A DNA stretch of 64,000 bases from Pyxidicoccus sp. MSG2 (GCF_026626705.1 NZ_JAPNKC010000001.1:1674001-1738000), one strand, 5' to 3'. Counted from the stretch's first letter, positions 24,097 to 34,024 are shown. A program made the numbers and translations. The notes: generated by a model not told the origin, from the letters alone.

Positions 24097-27000
24097 CTAG
24101 TACAGGACGTGGCCGCCCGCCCGTTCACCATCCGGCCCCAACGGATGATAGTGCGGCTTCTGCTGGTCGCCATGCGGAGGGTCCCAGACCGCTCTCCCGT
24201 TGCCTGCCTGTTCGGCGATGGACCTCGCGGTGCTCTTGTCCGGGGCAATGACGTCACCGCCATTCCTCACGTGGTTCACCGCTTCCTCCATGGACAGCCG
24301 CCCGTTGGCGGTGTGGTTCTTGCCGGGCTGGATGTCGGCATCGCGTATCTCCTTCTTGGGCTCCTTGTTGGGGTCCTTCCCTCCACTGGCCGAAGTCCCC
24401 TGGTTTCCAGCCTTGTTGGCCATCTGCACGGCATTGATGGCGCCGATGATGTTCACCGTCCCGACGATGATGGCGACCGTACTCCCCGCCGCCACGACGA
24501 CACCGCCCACGGCAACGGGGGCTCCGACGGGCGCGCCCACGCCCGTGGCGGCCACGGCCGTGCCGCCCACGGCGGCGCCGCCTCCGCCAATCAGCCCCAT
24601 TCCTCCGCCAATGACCTCCACGCCACCCCAGGCGAACAGCGCCGCGGCGTAGCCAAGGTAGAAGTGCTTCGTGTTCCCTTCCGGCGGGGGCACCAGCGCC
24701 AGGAAGGGAACCGCTCCCGCGATTCCGCCCAGGAGCAGGCCCTTCCCGAACTCGACCCCAATGTTGAAGTTGTCCCGGGCCGAGTACAGGGTCCGCATGA
24801 CGAAGTAGCTGAACTCCGCCGACGGTATCCACCGGGCCTGGACCTCGATGGTCTCCGAGCACCGCCCCCCGTTGGCGTTGACGTAGCAGATGCCATCGGA
24901 GGGGCTCGTGCGCGCGACGGAGCCTCCCGCGACGGCGTACCCGCCATACCAGCTGTCATAGACGATGACGGGCAGCTCGTTGATCTCGAAGCCCGAGGGG
25001 TCCGTGTAGCGCAGCGGGTTGTTGAGCACGTAGCTGTAGCGGTTGAGCGTCTGGCTGGTGCGCGGTCCCTTCATGAGCGGGTCCGCGCTGAGGAAGCGCG
25101 CCAGCGTCGGGTCATACATCCGGCCGTTCATGTTGATGAGGTTCACCTCCTCGTCATGCTCGTGCCCCGTGAAGCCCTGACGCACCCGAGCGTTGTTGCC
25201 ACGCGTCTGCGGGCTGCCCAGTGACTGCGGATGGCGCCGCCCGCCGAAGGGCTCGTACCGCATGCGCTCGAAGACCGCGCCCGCCTCGTCGGTCAGCGTC
25301 TCCACCGAGCCCTGATGGTCCGCGTGCAGGTAGAGGACCTTCTGCGCCGTTATCTGCCCTGCCGCGCTCGTGGCCCAGGCCACCTGCGCCACTGGCCGGT
25401 CCCCGCCCACGATGTTGAAGGCATGCACCGCCGTGCCGGCAGCGGCGCGCCGCACCTCGTAGAGGTCGCCGAGGTACACCGTCACGTCTCCCGTCGAGGA
25501 GCGCTTCACGGTCCGCCGGTTCATCGCGTCGTAGCGGAACGTCAGGCTCTGCGAGCCCTGGATGATGCGCGAGGGCAGGTTGAAGGGCGTGTACTCCACC
25601 GTACGGCCGGGCGCGGTGAGCTGGTTGCCATTGCCGTCATACGTGTACGAGCCCAGCGAGGAGCGAGACACCGCGTGTGGCCCCGCGCCTCCCGTCCCCT
25701 CGTAGAAGTAGGAGAGGCTCTCGCCCACGCCCTGGCGCACCGTGCGGTTCTTCAAGTTGCCCAGGTCGTCGTAGCCGTAGTCCACCGCCGTGGAGCCGCA
25801 GTTCTGGAAGGCGGTCCAGCTCTTCAGCCGGTCCAACGTGTCGTAGGTGAAGTCCTCGGTGGTCCGGGCCACCCGGTCATGCCGGGCGCGCATGTTGCCA
25901 TTGGCCTCGTACTCGTAGGCCAGCGCCTGGCGCGGCTGCGTGCCCGACTTCGTGTCGATGAACAGGGGCCGGCCTCGCAGGTCATACTGGCGCCGGCTCA
26001 CCACGCCATTGCCGAAGACCTCCGAGGTCAGCTGCCCCAGCCCGTTGCGCCCCTCGGCGCGCCAGTAGACGTGCCCGCTGGTCGCGTTCTTCACCGACTC
26101 CAGCGTTCCCCAGGGCTTGTACTGGTAGTCGAGCGCGAGCTGCTGCGAGGCCACCCCCGGGTACGTCACCTGGCGCATCAGGCCGTAGTCGTCGAACGTC
26201 CGGGTGAAGCCGTACACCGAGCCCTCCACGTTCCACGTCTCCCCCACCGGCCGCTTGAGCGCGTCGTAGGTGTAGACGACGGTGATGTCGTCCAGGCTCG
26301 TCGCGGGGTCGCCCTCCTGGGAGCTGCTCAGCAGCATCCCAATCTTCCCGACCGAGGGAGTGGGCATGTCCCACGTGAAGCGGGACACCCCCATCCGGTT
26401 CGTCTTGGTGGTGATGCGGCCCAGCACGTCCCGCGCGTACACCGTCGTGTCACCGTTGGCGTCCGTCTCGTCCGTGACCTCGCCGAAGGGGTTGTAGTGG
26501 GTGACGAGGCTGCCGGCGTCCGGGTCATCCAGCCGCGTCGGACGCCCCAGCCGGTCGTACTGGAAGTGGGGACCCTGGCCGTAGCCGTTGGTCACCGATG
26601 CGAGCACTCCGAAGGGACCATACGTGTACGTCGACAGCACGCGCCGGGTGTCCAGCACGTCCTCGGTCGTCTTGACCCGTCCGTGAGCGTCCGTCCACGT
26701 CACCACCTGGTTGTTCTTCTCATCCCAGGCGGTGCGCTTGTTCCCTTCGTACTGCCAGGTGCGGCTGGTGCCATCCGGGTACGTCACCCGCAGCTGACGC
26801 CCCAGGTTGTCGTAGGCGAAGGTGGTGGCCACCTGCTGGAAGCCCGTGGGTGAAGGCACCCATTGCTTCGCCAGCCGCCCCAGCGCGTCGTACTCGTTCG
26901 AGCTGTAGACGGCTTCCCCGCCGAACCCCTTCTTCCGCACGCTCAACGGGCGGCCGAGCCGGTCCACCGTGGACATCTCATCCAGGATGCCATCCACCGC

Positions 27001-30000
27001 CGCCGAGGTGCGCCGCTGGCTCGTCACGGTGAGCGCGCAGGAGGCGCCCGAGGGACAGGCGGCGTAGGAGAAGACGGTGTCCCCCAGCCCCGGAGCATCC
27101 ACGCTCCGCAGCCGTCCGAAGCCGTCGTACTGGCGCCGCGTGGTGAGGCCGTTCTCGTCCACCTCCAGCGCTGGGACGCCCAGGCCTCCGTGGTACGCGA
27201 GGCTGACCGCGTGACCCAGGCTGTTGGTCATCACCGCCGGCCACGTGCGGTCCACGGTGTCGTAGGTGATGTTGCTCGTCCGGGCCGGCAGACCCCCGCC
27301 GCCGCAGGTCAGCTGGTAGGCGAGGCCGTCCGGGTCTCTCAGGTACGTGGTCACCTGCTCGAGCACCGGGTCCCCCGGCTCCACCGTCTCGCTGGACAGC
27401 AGCGCCGTCCCCGGCTGGTAGGCATGGGCGCGGCTGCGCGTCACGGAGACGCCGTCCACGGTGCTCGTCTCGCTCTCCGTGGTGGCCAGGCCGATGAGCC
27501 AGGCGAGCGCATCGTTCTGGTACTGCGCCGTCCAGGTCTTCACCTCCGTGCCGAGCGTCTCGCGCCGGAGCGTGGGGTTGCCGTAGGTCCAGTCGTGGTC
27601 CCACTCGGCGTCCACACGCCGCAGCAGCCCCTCGGTCTCCAGTTGCGACTCCAGCCGGTCGTACACCTCCTCCGTCGCCGTCTCCGGCAGGACGGTGAAG
27701 ACGCTGCCGCCGCCCACGCCAGCGCGGACCCGGTGGTCATACCCGACGGTCCGCGTCTGCAGCTGGAGCCTCCCTCCCCCCGTCACGCGGGCCACCTCCT
27801 TGCGAGGCCTGCGCGCGTAGGGGTACTGCGTCCCCACGCGCGTCTGGTTGTCGAACTCGACGCGAAGCTCCGTGCCGGCCGCCACCTCGCGCACCGTCAC
27901 CGCGGAGAACCCCAGGAACCCGCGCCCCATGCCGTCCATGCGCCCGTCCTCGTAGAGGTACTGGCGCACCCGCATCGAGCCGACGATGGAGTCCGCGAGG
28001 TGCTCGGACACCAGCCACATGCCCACGCGCTGGCAGCGCTGCGGCCAGGAGCAGGTGGTGCCCGGCGTATAGACGGACGGGTCCACCATGGGCTTGTAGT
28101 TGAAGCGCACCTGCGAGCCGAGCGAGTCCGTGACGCTCTCCAGCATCCCCGAGGCCTGGCCCTTGCGCTTGTAGAGGCGCAGCGAGCCATTGACGACCTG
28201 GGCCAGGTCCATCAGCCCGTCGCCGTTGAAGTCGAGCACCTGCGAGAGCTTGAAGCCCCGCGTCGTCGACTGCCCCACGGGAATGGGGAGCGCGCGCGGC
28301 ACGAAGCCCGTCCCGTCCGACTGGAGCACCACCAGCTGGGAGCGGCCGTCCGAGTTGTCCATCAGCAGCAGGTCCTGCCGCCCGTCCCCGTTGAAGTCGA
28401 GGACCCGGATGCCGTTCTCCTTGGTGAAGGCGCCCACCTTCGCACCCGCCGGCAGGCTCACCACGTACGGCGCGGCGAAGCCATTCCCGGTGTTGACGAG
28501 CACCTCGATGTCACCGCCCGTCTTCTGCGCCCGCAGCGCGTCCGGCAGCCCATCACCGGTGATGTCGGCGAAGAAGTACTGCTTCTCCGAGACGTCCGTC
28601 CGGACGAGCGTCGTCTCCTTCTTCTCGAAGGCGCCATTGCGCCACGTCACCGCCCAGTAGCGCTTGCCCACCACCTCGTACTGCCCGGGGTACCAGGGCG
28701 AGTTGATCTTCTCGAGGATGAGCACGCTGGACTTCCCGGTGCCGTCCAGGTTGACCATCATCTGGGCGTTGTCGTTCTTCTCCGAGGTCTGGATGGACTG
28801 GAAGGCCTGCAGGCTGCCGCCCACGTTGGGGCGGTAGCCGAGCCGGGACAGGGTGTCGTCCGGGTTGCCCACCCACACCAGGTCCGGCAGCCCGTCGCCC
28901 TGGAGGTCCGCGTACCAGAAGCTGCTGCTGGAGCGCCCCTCGTCCCCGTTGACGCCGTACCAGTTGTAGCCGGGCGGCGGGTGGTTGGTGCGCAGGTAGT
29001 GCTTCAGCCGGCTCGCGGGGTTGAGGCTGCACCCCTCGATCTCCAGGAGGCTGACATCCATGCGCCCATCCGCGTTGACGTCCGCCCAGCGCCCGTCGTG
29101 GCCCCCCTTCACGTCCCAGCACAGGAGGCCGAGGTTGAGCTGGTCGTCGCCTCCGGAGACCTGGCCCGTGGGAGACACGGTGCGCATCGTCCACTTGTAG
29201 CGCCCGTTCTCGTCATAGGGCTTGCGGTAGAGCAGGTCGTCGCGCCCGTCACCATCCACGTCCACGGGGTTGAGCACCCAGAAGGTCGAGCTGCCCTGGG
29301 TCGCATCCGTGATGCCCGTGTCCACCTCCTCGAACTCGGCGCTCCCGGGCGTCCACCCGAAGGACATGGGGCGGACGCAGGCGCCGGTGCCGTCACACTC
29401 CTGGAAGGTGTCGAGCAGGCTGAGGCCGCTCTGCGCATCCGGCACGTAGGTGAGCCGGTACTGGCGCACGAGGCCCACCGCGGTGGGGTTGGGGGCCCGC
29501 ACGCGGATTTCCTTCAGGCGCCGGCCGCTCCCCAGCTTGAAGCCCGAAACATGGGTGATGAACGTGTCGGGCCGGGCGACGTACTCGAAGTCGACGAAGC
29601 GGGTGGCCGGCATCCCGGCGCCCACGGAGGACGCGGTGTACTCGATGCGGTCCAGCGTCTGCTCGTAGCCCGAGGCCGCGCTGTCATGGTGCACCGAGTA
29701 GTGGAACGTCACCGAGTTGCCGCTGCGGTCCTCCATCTTGGCGAGCGCCCAGGCCAACCGGTTCTCCAGGCCGTCCGTCGTGGTCTGGATGCTCTCCTCG
29801 GACACGGGCACGGCGCTGACGCGCTCGCCCGCCAGGGTCGAGTTGTGAAGCAGGCCGTACGTCAGGATGCGCCCGCTCTTCAGGTAGACCTTGAACTGGA
29901 GCGGTCCGTTGGCATCCGCCGCCAGGGAGACCACCTTCGAGAAGCTCTCCTCCTCCGTCCGGTACTCGGTGCCGGAAGCTCCGTACGTACCCTGCACCGC

Positions 30001-30450
30001 CACCAGGCGCTGGCCATCCATACAGAAAGCGTCCGCGGCCGTGAAGGTGACGGGCTCGACCGTCCCGTCCTGGGCAAAGGTCCTGCCGCAGCGGGTAATC
30101 CGCGAGGCCGTGGACAGGCTCCAGCCGAGCCCCAGGGGCCCGTTGCCCGCATTGCTCTTGTAGTTCAGTGACAGCTCGGGCTGGACACCGGCGCGGCCCA
30201 CCGGCAGCCACAGCGGGAGCGAGTACGTCGCCGCCCCGTCGGGGCTCACGGCGGACTGGCCCGTGGTGCGCCCCGCCGCGAAACCGTCGCCGCCCACCTC
30301 CGTCGGCAGGACGGTGTCCGAGGGCGCGTCCACCACCCGGCCCTCATTGCGCGCCACCGGGGCCTGCAGGTCCCACGGTCCTCCGTCCGAGGGACCACAG
30401 GACGCCGCGGCCACTGCCACACCCCACACGATGAACAGGAGTCTCTTCAT
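24097..30450 (-). CDS. SpvB/FG-GAP/Rhs-repeat lipoprotein with C-terminal polymorphic toxin
   Basis: The 2117-residue protein begins with a lipoprotein signal (lipobox AAASC, Cys18). An SpvB-like N-terminal domain follows (YSLPLWLPVGRAGVQPELSLNYKS), then several FG-GAP/VCBS-type repeats (DVDGDGRDDLLYRK, DFNGDGRQDLLLMD). A long array of Rhs/YD repeats (YDALGRLAKQW, YDNLGRQLRVTYPDG) ends at the RHS core GRMYDPTLARFLSADPL near residue 1780. After the core comes a hydrophobic Gly/Ala-rich segment and a tip of about 90 residues ending HYHPLGPDGERAGGHVLY. This is the layout of Rhs toxins that shield a C-terminal toxin in a shell. ATG at 30450 follows GGAGGG. It lies 68 bp downstream of the Cys-rich gene and is followed by small immunity candidates. 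The tip's activity is unknown. Confidence 0.9.
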   Translation of the reverse strand: MKRLLFIVWGVAVAAASCGPSDGGPWDLQAPVARNEGRVVDAPSDTVLPTEVGGDGFAAGRTTGQSAVSPDGAATYSLPLWLPVGRAGVQPELSLNYKSNAGNGPLGLGWSLSTASRITRCGRTFAQDGTVEPVTFTAADAFCMDGQRLVAVQGTYGASGTEYRTEEESFSKVVSLAADANGPLQFKVYLKSGRILTYGLLHNSTLAGERVSAVPVSEESIQTTTDGLENRLAWALAKMEDRSGNSVTFHYSVHHDSAASGYEQTLDRIEYTASSVGAGMPATRFVDFEYVARPDTFITHVSGFKLGSGRRLKEIRVRAPNPTAVGLVRQYRLTYVPDAQSGLSLLDTFQECDGTGACVRPMSFGWTPGSAEFEEVDTGITDATQGSSTFWVLNPVDVDGDGRDDLLYRKPYDENGRYKWTMRTVSPTGQVSGGDDQLNLGLLCWDVKGGHDGRWADVNADGRMDVSLLEIEGCSLNPASRLKHYLRTNHPPPGYNWYGVNGDEGRSSSSFWYADLQGDGLPDLVWVGNPDDTLSRLGYRPNVGGSLQAFQSIQTSEKNDNAQMMVNLDGTGKSSVLILEKINSPWYPGQYEVVGKRYWAVTWRNGAFEKKETTLVRTDVSEKQYFFADITGDGLPDALRAQKTGGDIEVLVNTGNGFAAPYVVSLPAGAKVGAFTKENGIRVLDFNGDGRQDLLLMDNSDGRSQLVVLQSDGTGFVPRALPIPVGQSTTRGFKLSQVLDFNGDGLMDLAQVVNGSLRLYKRKGQASGMLESVTDSLGSQVRFNYKPMVDPSVYTPGTTCSWPQRCQRVGMWLVSEHLADSIVGSMRVRQYLYEDGRMDGMGRGFLGFSAVTVREVAAGTELRVEFDNQTRVGTQYPYARRPRKEVARVTGGGRLQLQTRTVGYDHRVRAGVGGGSVFTVLPETATEEVYDRLESQLETEGLLRRVDAEWDHDWTYGNPTLRRETLGTEVKTWTAQYQNDALAWLIGLATTESETSTVDGVSVTRSRAHAYQPGTALLSSETVEPGDPVLEQVTTYLRDPDGLAYQLTCGGGGLPARTSNITYDTVDRTWPAVMTNSLGHAVSLAYHGGLGVPALEVDENGLTTRRQYDGFGRLRSVDAPGLGDTVFSYAACPSGASCALTVTSQRRTSAAVDGILDEMSTVDRLGRPLSVRKKGFGGEAVYSSNEYDALGRLAKQWVPSPTGFQQVATTFAYDNLGRQLRVTYPDGTSRTWQYEGNKRTAWDEKNNQVVTWTDAHGRVKTTEDVLDTRRVLSTYTYGPFGVLASVTNGYGQGPHFQYDRLGRPTRLDDPDAGSLVTHYNPFGEVTDETDANGDTTVYARDVLGRITTKTNRMGVSRFTWDMPTPSVGKIGMLLSSSQEGDPATSLDDITVVYTYDALKRPVGETWNVEGSVYGFTRTFDDYGLMRQVTYPGVASQQLALDYQYKPWGTLESVKNATSGHVYWRAEGRNGLGQLTSEVFGNGVVSRRQYDLRGRPLFIDTKSGTQPRQALAYEYEANGNMRARHDRVARTTEDFTYDTLDRLKSWTAFQNCGSTAVDYGYDDLGNLKNRTVRQGVGESLSYFYEGTGGAGPHAVSRSSLGSYTYDGNGNQLTAPGRTVEYTPFNLPSRIIQGSQSLTFRYDAMNRRTVKRSSTGDVTVYLGDLYEVRRAAAGTAVHAFNIVGGDRPVAQVAWATSAAGQITAQKVLYLHADHQGSVETLTDEAGAVFERMRYEPFGGRRHPQSLGSPQTRGNNARVRQGFTGHEHDEEVNLINMNGRMYDPTLARFLSADPLMKGPRTSQTLNRYSYVLNNPLRYTDPSGFEINELPVIVYDSWYGGYAVAGGSVARTSPSDGICYVNANGGRCSETIEVQARWIPSAEFSYFVMRTLYSARDNFNIGVEFGKGLLLGGIAGAVPFLALVPPPEGNTKHFYLGYAAALFAWGGVEVIGGGMGLIGGGGAAVGGTAVAATGVGAPVGAPVAVGGVVVAAGSTVAIIVGTVNIIGAINAVQMANKAGNQGTSASGGKDPNKEPKKEIRDADIQPGKNHTANGRLSMEEAVNHVRNGGDVIAPDKSTARSIAEQAGNGRAVWDPPHGDQQKPHYHPLGPDGERAGGHVLY

Positions 30451-30518
30451 GTTGCGCCCTCCACGGAGAGCCGGATTGCGGGAAAGGAACCGAGCCACAC
30501 CACCACCACCCAGGGCAC

Positions 30519-32192
30519 TCATCGCGAGAACGGGCCGGACGTCTGGTCCGCCCCCCTCAAGGACTCGATGTCGCCCTCACACAACCCGGCCTTGCAGAAC
30601 GTCCCCGACGGGCACGTGCCGCAGCTGACGGTGGCTCCGCAGCCCGTCGCGGCCGAGCCGCACTGCTTCTCCCCGCACGCCGCGCCCTTGGACAGGGGCG
30701 TGCAACCACACACATTGGCCGTGCCTCCTCCGCCACACGACTGGTAGCTGCCGGAGCACGTGCCGCAGGAGTACGTGCCACCGCAGCCGTTGGACACCGT
30801 GCCGCAGTTCTTGCCACTGCAGGCAGCCGCCTGCGTCAGCGGGGTGCAGCCACACACGTTGGCCGTACCGCCTCCGCCGCACGACTGCGGGCTGCTGCAG
30901 GTGCCGCAGGTGTACGTGCCGCCGCAGCCATTGGACACCGTGCCGCAATTCTTGCCATTGCAGGCGGCCGCCTGCGTCATCGGGGTGCAGCCACACACGT
31001 TGGCCGTACCGCCTCCGCCGCACGACTGCGGGCTGCTGCAGGCGCCGCAGGAGTACGTGCCACCGCAGCCATTGGACACCGTGCCGCAATTCCGGCCGCT
31101 GCATGCGGAGGCCTGGGGGGCGGCCGTGCACCCACACATGCCCGACGTCCCACCGCCGCCACACGAGTCGTAGCCCGTGCAGACTCCGCAGCTGTACACG
31201 CCACCACACCCGTCCACCGCCGTGCCGCAGTTCTTGCCCGCGCAGGCCGTGGAGAGCGGAATGGGAACGCATCCATCTCCCACACCACAGACATTGGGAG
31301 CGCCCCCGCCACCGCACGTCTGACCCGCGGGACAGGAGCCACAGCTGAGCGTCCCTCCACAGCCATTGGGGACCGAGCCACAGTTCAGCCCGAGCTGCTC
31401 ACACGTCCAGGGCTGGCACTGACAGGACAGGGAGTCCGAACGACAGACGCCGTCCTCGTCGAACTGGCCATCACAGTCATCGTCCACGCCATTGCACTGC
31501 TCGGGAGGGGCGGTACACACGCTCGACCAGCTGCCCCCCGCACAGCGACGGGTCGAGCCGGCGCACACGCCATTGGGCCCCACACAGGAGGTCACCAGCG
31601 TGTCCGGGCCCTGCCCCTGGATGTTGTCGACGACGCCGTCGCGGTCGTCGTCACAGCCATTGCACGCCTCACCCGAGGCCGTGACTCGCGTACAGGGCCC
31701 CGCGGAGCCATCCGGATTGCATTGCCTGTACGCCGCGCCTCCGCACTGGCTGCCGCAGGTGAGCTGCCGGTCAGAGGGAATGGCGCAGACCCAGGCTCCC
31801 GCCACACAGGTCCTCGTCCCCGTGCAGCCATTGCCCTGCGGGTCGCAAGAGCCATCGGTGAGCCCCTCGTCCACGCTCCCGTCGCCATCGTCGTCGCAGT
31901 TGTTGCAGACCTCCGGGCCATAGGCCGAGCACGTGCCGGCTATCAGCTCGCCGGTGGCGTCACAGGTGACGGTGCCGCTGCGCCCACAGACAGAGCAGGA
32001 CTGGGTCGACGCGCTGGAGAACTCGCATGCCGACCAGTACGTTGCGCAGACCTGGGTGCCCACACAGGCGCCACTGCTGCACGCGCGAGAGCCGCCCTCC
32101 GGGAAGCAGGCGGCGCGCGCTTCACCCTGCGAGAGAAGCAATACAAGGCCCACCATCCCAAGCTGGATGGTGCGAGACAGATGCAACCACAT
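30519..32192 (-). CDS. Secreted Cys-rich MopE-like repeat protein
   Basis: The 557-residue protein has a signal peptide (TIQLGMVGLVLLLSQGEARA). The N-terminal half contains MopE-type metal-binding motifs CDDDGDGSVDEG, CDDDRDGVVDN and VDDDCDGQFDEDG, which bind calcium or copper in relatives. The C-terminal half is a run of about five Cys-rich repeats of 47-48 residues (ACxGKNCGTVSNGCGGTYSCGTC, CGGGGTANVCGCTP). More than 60 Cys suggest heavy disulfide bonding outside the cell. The start at 32192 was chosen because the signal peptide begins there. It precedes the Rhs gene on the same strand and may be its operon partner. A promoter-like A/T-rich stretch (32260-32293) lies upstream. Confidence 0.8.
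   Translation of the reverse strand: MWLHLSRTIQLGMVGLVLLLSQGEARAACFPEGGSRACSSGACVGTQVCATYWSACEFSSASTQSCSVCGRSGTVTCDATGELIAGTCSAYGPEVCNNCDDDGDGSVDEGLTDGSCDPQGNGCTGTRTCVAGAWVCAIPSDRQLTCGSQCGGAAYRQCNPDGSAGPCTRVTASGEACNGCDDDRDGVVDNIQGQGPDTLVTSCVGPNGVCAGSTRRCAGGSWSSVCTAPPEQCNGVDDDCDGQFDEDGVCRSDSLSCQCQPWTCEQLGLNCGSVPNGCGGTLSCGSCPAGQTCGGGGAPNVCGVGDGCVPIPLSTACAGKNCGTAVDGCGGVYSCGVCTGYDSCGGGGTSGMCGCTAAPQASACSGRNCGTVSNGCGGTYSCGACSSPQSCGGGGTANVCGCTPMTQAAACNGKNCGTVSNGCGGTYTCGTCSSPQSCGGGGTANVCGCTPLTQAAACSGKNCGTVSNGCGGTYSCGTCSGSYQSCGGGGTANVCGCTPLSKGAACGEKQCGSAATGCGATVSCGTCPSGTFCKAGLCEGDIESLRGADQTSGPFSR
30700..31240 (-). repeat. Tandem Cys-rich coding repeats, period about 141 bp
   Basis: Near-identical blocks recur at 30850 and 30991 (period 141 bp, 47 codons), with more diverged copies at about 30706 and 31131. 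They encode the Cys-rich units of the MopE-like protein. The high DNA identity of the central copies points to recent duplication. Confidence 0.75.
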
Positions 32193-32356
32193 GTAACCAA
32201 GACCTTCAGGCCGAAGGAGGCCCCTGAGACCTTCGGCACTGCACGCTCGTCGAACGCGCGCGTATACAAAGCATATCTGGTTGCAATTGTCAGGGCCCTT
32301 TGAGGTTTCCTTCGCACGCCCCACCCGCTACATCGCGCAGCCCCAGGAGCCTCTTC

Positions 32357-32860
32357 ATGCCTGTCACCCTCCGCCCCGCGAAGCCTTCCGACGAACCGGC
32401 CCTGGGCCGCATGGGCGCGGCGCTCGCGCGCCTGCACCATGACTTCGACCCCCAGCGCTTCATGCTCCCGGACGATGTGGAGTCCGGCTACCGCTGGTGG
32501 CTGGGCAAGGAGGCCAGGAACAAGAAGGCCGTCGTCATCGTCGCGGAGCTGGACGGTGAAGTCGTCGGCTACGCCTATGGCCGCGAGGAGGCCGTGGACT
32601 GGAATGCCCTGCTGGACCGCAGCGGCGGCTTCCACGACATCTGGGTGGACGAGAAGGCCCGCCGCGCCGGCGCGGGCGTCCTGCTCGCCGAGGAGCTGAT
32701 GAAGCGCCTCACCGCCCTTGGCGTCCCCCGCGTCGTCCTGCACGTCGCCGCGAAGAACGAGGCCGCCCAGCGCATGTTCGCGAAGCTCGGCTGGCGCCCC
32801 ACCATGGTGGAGATGACGCGCGAGGCCTCGGCCCCCACCGACTCCGGTGAGCCCTCATAG
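32357..32860 (+). CDS. GNAT family N-acetyltransferase
   Basis: The 167-residue protein is a GCN5-related acetyltransferase, transferring acetyl from acetyl-CoA to an unknown amine. The fold is clear: PVTLRPAKPSDEPALGRM at the N-terminus, VVGYAYGREE in strand 4, IWVDEKARRAGAGVLLAEELMKR with a variant of the acetyl-CoA loop (usually QxxGxG/A), and AAQRMFAKLGWRP near the end. ATG at 32357 follows AGGAG. Its stop overlaps the end of the convergent 32855-34024 gene by six bases. Confidence 0.88.
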   Translation: MPVTLRPAKPSDEPALGRMGAALARLHHDFDPQRFMLPDDVESGYRWWLGKEARNKKAVVIVAELDGEVVGYAYGREEAVDWNALLDRSGGFHDIWVDEKARRAGAGVLLAEELMKRLTALGVPRVVLHVAAKNEAAQRMFAKLGWRPTMVEMTREASAPTDSGEPS

Positions 32861-34024
32861 CCTCCCGTGCGGCACCCGCCCCGCCTGGAACGCGTCCACC
32901 TGGAGGAAGGTGAAGGGCTGGTCATACAGGAGCCGGTCCTGCTGCCTCGTGCGGAACAGGTCCACGATGAGGTTCATCCTGTCCCCCAGGCTCCCCCAGT
33001 CCCGCGCCGCGCTGCCCGCCGTGTCATCCGGTGTGCGGTCCAGCTCGGCCATCAGCGCCACCAGCTCCGGGTGCTCCAGCCGCGTCAAGAGCGGCGGGAA
33101 GTCCCGCTCCGAGGCGAGCGAGGGGATGTCCTCGCCCAGCCGCAGCGTCACGTCGGGCAGCTCAATCCGCATCAGCGTCTTCGTCTCCAGCTCGCGCCAC
33201 AGGCGCTCCAGCCGCGTGGCCAGCGGGGTGAAGGCCTCGCGCAGGCTCCACTCGGGCATGCCCCGCATGCGCCGGTTCGAGTCCGCCCGCGCGAACTCCA
33301 CCAGGTTGTCCAGGAACACCTCGCGCAGCGGCGCGTTCAGCGCGGCGAGCACGGGCCCCTGCAACCGCGTCTGCTCGTGGTAGCCCACCAGCGCGTTGCC
33401 CAGGAACATCAGCTCCGCACGGGCCTTCCTGTCCGGGGTGAACATGGCCGCGTAGTACGCCTTCGCCGCGCGGATGAGCAGGTCCTGCCCGCCCTCCTCC
33501 ACCGGCCCCGGCGCCAGCCGTGACAGCACCTGCTCCAGCCGCGAAGGGTCCGGCCCGTCCAGGCCCGCGAAGGTCTCCAGCAGGTCCACGTAGAGCGGGC
33601 CCAGCTCCTCGAAGACGATGAAGTTGCCGCGCGCCGCGTGGCGGGCCACCTCGTCGGTGATGTCCTCCAGCGTCCGCGCCAGCACGAACTGGACGCCCAC
33701 CGACGCGCCCCACGCACCGAGCAGCTTGTCCTGCAGCTCGGCGATGCTGCGCGTCACCGCGTCCGCGCGGTCCAGCAGATCCGCCAGCAGCCCGGGCAGC
33801 ACGTCCTTGCGGATGAAGGCGCCCGCCGTCTTGGACGCCCAGGTGGCGAAGCCGCACCAGTTGACGTCCTCCTCGCCGAGGACGTCGGTGAGGGCCACCT
33901 TCAGCACGTGGTACGTCTGGGTGATGTGGAGGTTGCGGAGGACCGGGTCCTCCATGCGGATGATGGCGTCCACCTGGGCCTGCGTCGGGGGCGGCCACAA
34001 GCGTGGGAGCGTGCCGCAGGCCAT
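32855..34024 (-). CDS. Hypothetical protein
   Basis: The 389-residue protein is not recognised. It is almost wholly helical, with no signal peptide. Features include NWCGFATWASKTAGAFIRKDVLP near residue 55 and ARGNFIVFEELGPLYVDLLETF in the middle; the latter resembles a ligand-binding helical bundle. The ATG at 34024 was chosen because GGAGG lies ten bases upstream; another ATG at 34072 is possible. Codon use is typical of the chromosome. No neighbour suggests a pathway. Confidence 0.65.
   Translation of the reverse strand: MACGTLPRLWPPPTQAQVDAIIRMEDPVLRNLHITQTYHVLKVALTDVLGEEDVNWCGFATWASKTAGAFIRKDVLPGLLADLLDRADAVTRSIAELQDKLLGAWGASVGVQFVLARTLEDITDEVARHAARGNFIVFEELGPLYVDLLETFAGLDGPDPSRLEQVLSRLAPGPVEEGGQDLLIRAAKAYYAAMFTPDRKARAELMFLGNALVGYHEQTRLQGPVLAALNAPLREVFLDNLVEFARADSNRRMRGMPEWSLREAFTPLATRLERLWRELETKTLMRIELPDVTLRLGEDIPSLASERDFPPLLTRLEHPELVALMAELDRTPDDTAGSAARDWGSLGDRMNLIVDLFRTRQQDRLLYDQPFTFLQVDAFQAGRVPHGRL

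Noticed and set aside
26863..30171. Open frame of about 1100 codons on the plus strand inside the Rhs gene
   Set aside because: Its composition (His, Arg, Val, Ala, Pro in regular patterns) mirrors the Rhs codons; no domain is visible and the minus strand is clearly Rhs.
30700..31240. Regular repeats that could suggest a CRISPR array
   Set aside because: Period is 141 bp, divisible by three, in frame with a Cys-rich protein, and there are no unique spacers.
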